Source: Acidobacteriota bacterium (GTDB lineage: Bacteria > Acidobacteriota > Vicinamibacteria > Vicinamibacterales > UBA823). From it: 19,177 nt of DNA. Positions within the stretch are counted from its first letter, which is position 1. Each line of letters starts with the position of its first letter. Positions 15,829 to 19,177 of the stretch are shown here, piece by piece. Below the pieces are notes generated by a model that was not told the origin of the DNA, made no database searches, and saw only the letters and a program-made list of their open reading frames with translations. The stretch lies in NCBI GenBank assembly GCA_002720285.1, contig PBHT01000050.1, positions 1-19,177 on the forward strand. Reading direction: 5' to 3'. A program made the translations under genes and the position numbers.

Positions 15829-17292
15829 ATGGCAGATCTTGTTGACCTTCCGTTCGACGATCCCGCCCATGCAACTAGTGACCCGAAATTGAGTAAGGCA
15901 CCGCTCTCAACAGCCAAACCAACAACGCGCCGTATTTTCACGGTCAACGAACTAACCTCTGAAGTTCGGGAATTACTCGAAACCACCTACGGAGAGATCT
16001 GGATCGATGGCGAGCTGTCAAACTACAGGCGTTGGCGTACTGGGCATGTTTATTTCACGCTAAAGGACGCTGAGGCACAGCTAAAGGGAGTGATGTTTCG
16101 GTCGGCAGTGAGACACCTCCGTTTTGCACCTGATGATGGCCTGCGCGTGATTGTGCGGGGTCGCCTGAGTGTCTACGAACCCAAGGGCGAATACCAAATC
16201 GTCTGCGAGCATATGGAACCGCACGGTATCGGCGCGCTTCAATTAGCTTTTGAGCAGCTGAAACGTCGTCTTGAGTCGGAGGGGTTATTCGAGCCGTCAA
16301 GTAAACGACCACTGCCGACATTACCCCGAAAAATCGGCATCGTTACATCCATGGATGGCGCTGCGCTACGCGACATCATCCACATACTGGGTCGGCGCTA
16401 CCCTAACGTGCACCTAGTCATCCGCCCGGTGCGCGTTCAAGGCGAAGGTGCGGGTAACGACATCGCCCAAGCGCTGAACCAGATTGCCAAACTTAGTGGC
16501 GTTGACGTCATTATCGTCGGCCGGGGCGGAGGGTCCATAGAAGATCTGTGGGCCTTCAATGAAGAGGTGGTTGCGCGTGCCATTGTTGCGTCGACTATTC
16601 CTATCATTTCCGCAGTAGGCCACGAAACCGATTTCACCATTGCCGATTTTGCTGCTGATCTCAGAGCACCTACCCCGTCTGCTGCAGCTGAACTGGTAGT
16701 AACCAAAAAGGATGAATTTCGCGCGCAAATTGACCGGATGCAGGAACGGTTACGCAACGGTGCGTCGATGAGAATTCATTCCAAGCAAGCGCGGGTTCGC
16801 TCCCTTGAGCAGCGACCAGGCTTGGCAGCGTGGCCTACCCGCCTTGCATTGACGGGTCGTCGGGCGGTCGACCTCTCGTATGGCCTCTCGCGTACAACGC
16901 GCAGATGTGTTGGCCGCGTCCAACGGCGCTATCACGAACTCCGCTTGCGTCTCGAAGGCCGTGACCTCCGGCGAACCGTGGGTGCAATTACCACGCGGCT
17001 CACCCTCTCAAAGGGGCTACTTGCTCGTGAAATAACGCGCCACCTCTCCGAGCGACGGGAGTCTCTTGTGGCACTTGCCGGCCGACTTGAAAACTTGAGC
17101 CCCCTAGGAGTCTTGGGTCGGGGCTACGCTGTTTGCTGGAACGGTGACCGCTCAGGAATCGTGTCGGACGCCAGCTTAGTTGAAAAGGGTGACGCAGTGC
17201 ATGTCACTCTTCATCGTGGTGAATTGGGTTGTAAGGTAATCACCATGAAACGACCATCCACATCTACCGAGACACGAACTTCAACAGAATGA
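15829..17292 (+). CDS. xseA: exodeoxyribonuclease VII large subunit
   Basis: XseA with XseB forms exonuclease VII, which degrades single-stranded DNA from both ends and acts in mismatch repair and DNA damage tolerance. The protein has 487 residues. The N-terminal OB-fold spans about 36-130 (IFTVNELTSEVRELLE, IWIDGELSNYRRWRTGHVYF, LKDAEAQLKGVMFR). The nuclease domain contains KIGIVTSMDGAALRDIIHIL near 168-187, GRGGGSIEDLWAFNEE near 231-246 and GHETDFTIADFAADLRAPTP near 264-283. Long coiled-coil helices then lead to the C-terminal GRGYAV segment. The first 35 residues are a non-conserved leader. It starts one base after ymdB ends. Eleven bases separate it from xseB. Confidence 0.96.
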   Translation: MADLVDLPFDDPAHATSDPKLSKAPLSTAKPTTRRIFTVNELTSEVRELLETTYGEIWIDGELSNYRRWRTGHVYFTLKDAEAQLKGVMFRSAVRHLRFAPDDGLRVIVRGRLSVYEPKGEYQIVCEHMEPHGIGALQLAFEQLKRRLESEGLFEPSSKRPLPTLPRKIGIVTSMDGAALRDIIHILGRRYPNVHLVIRPVRVQGEGAGNDIAQALNQIAKLSGVDVIIVGRGGGSIEDLWAFNEEVVARAIVASTIPIISAVGHETDFTIADFAADLRAPTPSAAAELVVTKKDEFRAQIDRMQERLRNGASMRIHSKQARVRSLEQRPGLAAWPTRLALTGRRAVDLSYGLSRTTRRCVGRVQRRYHELRLRLEGRDLRRTVGAITTRLTLSKGLLAREITRHLSERRESLVALAGRLENLSPLGVLGRGYAVCWNGDRSGIVSDASLVEKGDAVHVTLHRGELGCKVITMKRPSTSTETRTSTE

Positions 17293-17303
17293 ACGGGTAA
17301 AGT

Positions 17304-17567
17304 ATGAGTAGCAAGACCAAGATTAAGGATTTCGAATCGGCCATTAGCGAGCTGGAAACGATTGTAGGCACATTGGAAGAGGGCGACTTGTCGCTCGACA
17401 AGTCTCTTGAGCTATTCGAGCGTGGCGTTCAACTCTCTCGGTTTTGTCATCAACGGCTTGAGGAAGCCGAAAAAAAAATCGAGGTGCTGAACGAGCAAGG
17501 CGAGTTAAGCGATGCGACTGATTCGCTGAATACTTCTGATTCAGACGCGGACGAGCCTGCCCAGTGA
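17304..17567 (+). CDS. xseB: exodeoxyribonuclease VII small subunit
   Basis: Small subunit of exonuclease VII, several copies of which wrap the coiled coil of XseA. The 87-residue protein has the family pattern: FESAISELETIVGTLEEGDL, then SLDKSLELFERGVQL, then CHQRLEEAEKKIEVL, forming two paired helices. The acidic, Ser/Asp-rich tail after about residue 65 is not conserved. The GTG start of ispA lies inside its last codons (GTGA overlap), so the two genes are probably translationally coupled. Confidence 0.95.
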   Translation: MSSKTKIKDFESAISELETIVGTLEEGDLSLDKSLELFERGVQLSRFCHQRLEEAEKKIEVLNEQGELSDATDSLNTSDSDADEPAQ

Positions 17568-18514
17568 CCCCACTTTCAGCCCTCACCGAATATTTTTCCG
17601 CCTGCAAGGCTGATGTAGACGAGGCACTGGAAACCTTACTGCCCTCAGCTCCAGGATGTCCATCCACCATCGCTAAGGCGATGCACTATAGCGTCACAGC
17701 AGGTGGCAAGCGCTTTCGTCCGGTCCTAACGCTCGCAGCAGCAGATGCGATTGACTCAACTTCTGCTGTGGGGTCCTCACGGGCACTGGCATTGCCGTTT
17801 GCTTGCGCTATCGAGTTGATACATACCTACTCACTAGTGCACGACGACCTACCGGCCATGGATAACGACACATTACGTCGTGGTCGGCCGACGGCGCACG
17901 TCATTTTTGGTGATGGTCTGGCCATCCTGTCTGGCGATGGCCTTTTGACCGAAGCGTTCACCATAATGGCAAAGACGGGAAGCCGCGAGGACGCGGAAGT
18001 AATGGGACGGCGCCTTCGAGCCATTGGGGCCGTCGCCGAAGCGGCTGGTGCCGCTGGTATGGTGGGCGGACAAGCAATTGACCTTGAGGCTAGCGGTCTC
18101 AACAAACAGCTAGCCAGTGGTCCAACCACGCAACTTGATGCTGATGCACTTCTGGATATGCACGAACGGAAAACAGGAGCACTCATCAAAGCAGCGGCCG
18201 TCTCCGGAGCGATTATCGCAGGGGGAAGTGATGCGGCGGTGAACGCGATTCGCATTTACGCACAGAATTTGGGTCTGGCGTTCCAGATTGTCGACGACAT
18301 CCTTGACGTTGAGGGCGCAGCACCTGACCTTGGCAAGACGGCCGGGAAAGATGCAGCAGCCGGAAAACCAACCTACCCATCGCTCTATGGTGTGGAGGCA
18401 TCTCGAAATCACGCCGCTGAAGCAGCGAACCGCGCACGAGATGCATTGCGAGAGACGGGCCTCGAAAGCCGGCTCACGCAGATAGTCGATTGGGTGGTTT
18501 CTCGAACCCGCTAA
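17564..18514 (+). CDS. ispA: polyprenyl diphosphate synthase (farnesyl/geranylgeranyl, IspA type)
   Basis: This enzyme condenses isopentenyl diphosphate with allylic diphosphates to make farnesyl (or geranylgeranyl) diphosphate, feeding undecaprenyl phosphate, quinones and other isoprenoids. It is a 316-residue protein. GGKRFRP lies near 47-53. The first aspartate-rich motif is DDLPAMD (94-100) within IHTYSLVHDDLPAMDNDTLRRGRPT-like family context. The two-residue spacing in DDxxxxD and the preceding HTYSLVH resemble bacterial FPP synthases such as E. coli IspA. The second motif is DDILD (244-248) in FQIVDDILDVEG, followed by GKTAGKDAAAGKPTYPSL. The start is GTG within xseB. Chain length cannot be settled from sequence alone. 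Confidence 0.93.
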   Translation: MTPLSALTEYFSACKADVDEALETLLPSAPGCPSTIAKAMHYSVTAGGKRFRPVLTLAAADAIDSTSAVGSSRALALPFACAIELIHTYSLVHDDLPAMDNDTLRRGRPTAHVIFGDGLAILSGDGLLTEAFTIMAKTGSREDAEVMGRRLRAIGAVAEAAGAAGMVGGQAIDLEASGLNKQLASGPTTQLDADALLDMHERKTGALIKAAAVSGAIIAGGSDAAVNAIRIYAQNLGLAFQIVDDILDVEGAAPDLGKTAGKDAAAGKPTYPSLYGVEASRNHAAEAANRARDALRETGLESRLTQIVDWVVSRTR

Positions 18515-18567
18515 TGTACGGGCCCATCACGCTGGCCATGGCATCAACTGAAACGGTCGTCACATGA
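18514..18567 (+). CDS. possible 17-codon linker frame between ispA and tlyA
   Basis: Its ATG overlaps the TAA stop of ispA (TAATG) and its TGA stop overlaps the ATG of tlyA (ATGA). The frame encodes MYGPITLAMASTETVVT. Joined at both ends by overlaps, it could carry ribosomes from ispA to tlyA, acting as a coupling leader. It does not resemble dxs, which often sits here. Such an arrangement can arise by chance in a 49-base gap, so the call is tentative. Confidence 0.25.
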   Translation: MYGPITLAMASTETVVT

Positions 18568-19177
18568 CCGCTGCACAACAGAAGCGTCGTCTGGATACAC
18601 TTCTCGTCGACCGCGGCCTCGCTTCCTCTCGCACACGAGCACGCTCTATGATTCTGGCTGGGCAGGTCCGCCTAGACAACGGCGTCGCGGCCAAAGCCGG
18701 CACAATGCTTTCAACCGACGCCGACATTACATTAATCAAACCAGATCATCCGTATGTCAGCCGGGGTGGGATTAAACTCGCTCACGCGATCGCCAAGCTA
18801 GGCGTATCAGCGAGTAACCGTGATGCGCTTGATATTGGCGCCTCGACCGGGGGTTTTACGGACGTTCTCCTCCGTGCAGGAGCACGGCGGGTCGTGGCCC
18901 TCGACGTTGGCCGCGGACAGCTCGCCTGGTCGCTTCGTCAGAACCCACGGGTCACTGTTCTCGATCGCGTCAACGCTCGGTCACTCGAAGCAGTGACTTG
19001 GCCGCCAGGTCTCACAGACTTCGATCTCGTAACGGTCGACGTTGCGTTTATTTCGCTTACATTAATTGTCCCGGCGCTGCCTCCGCATTTACGTCCGGAT
19101 GGCAACATTCTGCTGCTGGTCAAGCCACAATTCGAAGCTGATCGTTCGGAGATCGGCAAAGGAGGTCTCGTCAAGAA
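18564..19177 (+). CDS. tlyA: TlyA family rRNA 2'-O-methyltransferase, 3' truncated by window end
   Basis: TlyA proteins combine an S4 RNA-binding domain with a FtsJ-type methyltransferase and methylate ribose in 16S and 23S rRNA; in mycobacteria this makes the ribosome sensitive to capreomycin. Some homologs are also annotated as hemolysins. The 204 visible residues cover the S4 domain (about 7-55: RRLDTLLVDRGLASSRTRAR) and SRGGIKLAHAI at 66-76, with catalytic Lys71. The SAM-binding loop is ALDIGASTGGFTDVLL, followed by Asp159 in VDVAFISL and Lys187 in LLLVKPQFE. The last catalytic Glu would lie beyond the window. The ATG at 18564 is chosen by family length. Confidence 0.93.
   Translation, partial: MTAAQQKRRLDTLLVDRGLASSRTRARSMILAGQVRLDNGVAAKAGTMLSTDADITLIKPDHPYVSRGGIKLAHAIAKLGVSASNRDALDIGASTGGFTDVLLRAGARRVVALDVGRGQLAWSLRQNPRVTVLDRVNARSLEAVTWPPGLTDFDLVTVDVAFISLTLIVPALPPHLRPDGNILLLVKPQFEADRSEIGKGGLVK

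Noticed and set aside
15281..15874. 197-codon minus-strand frame across ymdB
   Set aside because: It overlaps an intact phosphodiesterase whose metal ligands are all in the plus-strand frame, and its own sequence is low-complexity (Ser, Thr, Pro, Val).
18515..18563. remnant of dxs between ispA and tlyA
   Set aside because: The short peptide in this gap shares no recognisable Dxs motif, so a decayed dxs cannot be supported.

Overview
The window looks like an ordinary chromosomal segment of a Gram-negative (diderm) bacterium. lpxB points to lipid A, and there are several exported proteins plus a candidate outer-membrane barrel. Base composition is moderate (roughly 53-55% GC by eye), and ATG, GTG and TTG starts are all used. 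The omega-subunit style, the glutaminyl/asparaginyl-tRNA amidotransferase genes and the M16/M28 peptidases fit an uncultured Acidobacteriota (Vicinamibacteria-like) or a related lineage. That placement is inference, not proof. I see no rRNA, tRNA, insertion sequence, phage gene or CRISPR array.

Layout. (1) 1-935, plus: the 3' part of an M28 zinc peptidase. (2) 976-11114, minus: a long, tightly packed block, read from right to left. It holds a Mit_KHE1-like membrane protein, a candidate outer-membrane barrel, a catalytic M16 peptidase and a non-catalytic M16 partner that overlaps it. lpxB, aconitase (acnA), queG and yqgE/algH follow. (3) 11239-14139, plus: nfo (endonuclease IV), yggT, gatC and gatA, with start/stop overlaps or gaps of only a few bases. 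(4) 14191-14982, minus: a possible unannotated 50-residue Cys/His protein, rpoZ (RNA polymerase omega) and a small membrane protein overlapping rpoZ. (5) 15012-19177, plus: ymdB-type phosphodiesterase, xseA, xseB, ispA, a possible 17-codon linker frame, and tlyA running off the end.

How the genes work together. The two M16 genes probably make one periplasmic heterodimer: one subunit has the zinc motif and the other keeps the Arg/Tyr substrate-side motif. XseA and XseB make exonuclease VII, and GatC and GatA are two of the three GatCAB subunits (gatB is not here). IspA makes prenyl diphosphates. The xseA-xseB-ispA-tlyA order is the familiar bacterial cluster but without dxs between ispA and tlyA.

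Most of the window is housekeeping. The best candidates for something overlooked are the small Cys/His frame upstream of rpoZ, the split-site M16 pair, the bacterial relative of mitochondrial K+/H+ exchange proteins, and the mini-frame that bridges ispA to tlyA by overlaps at both ends.
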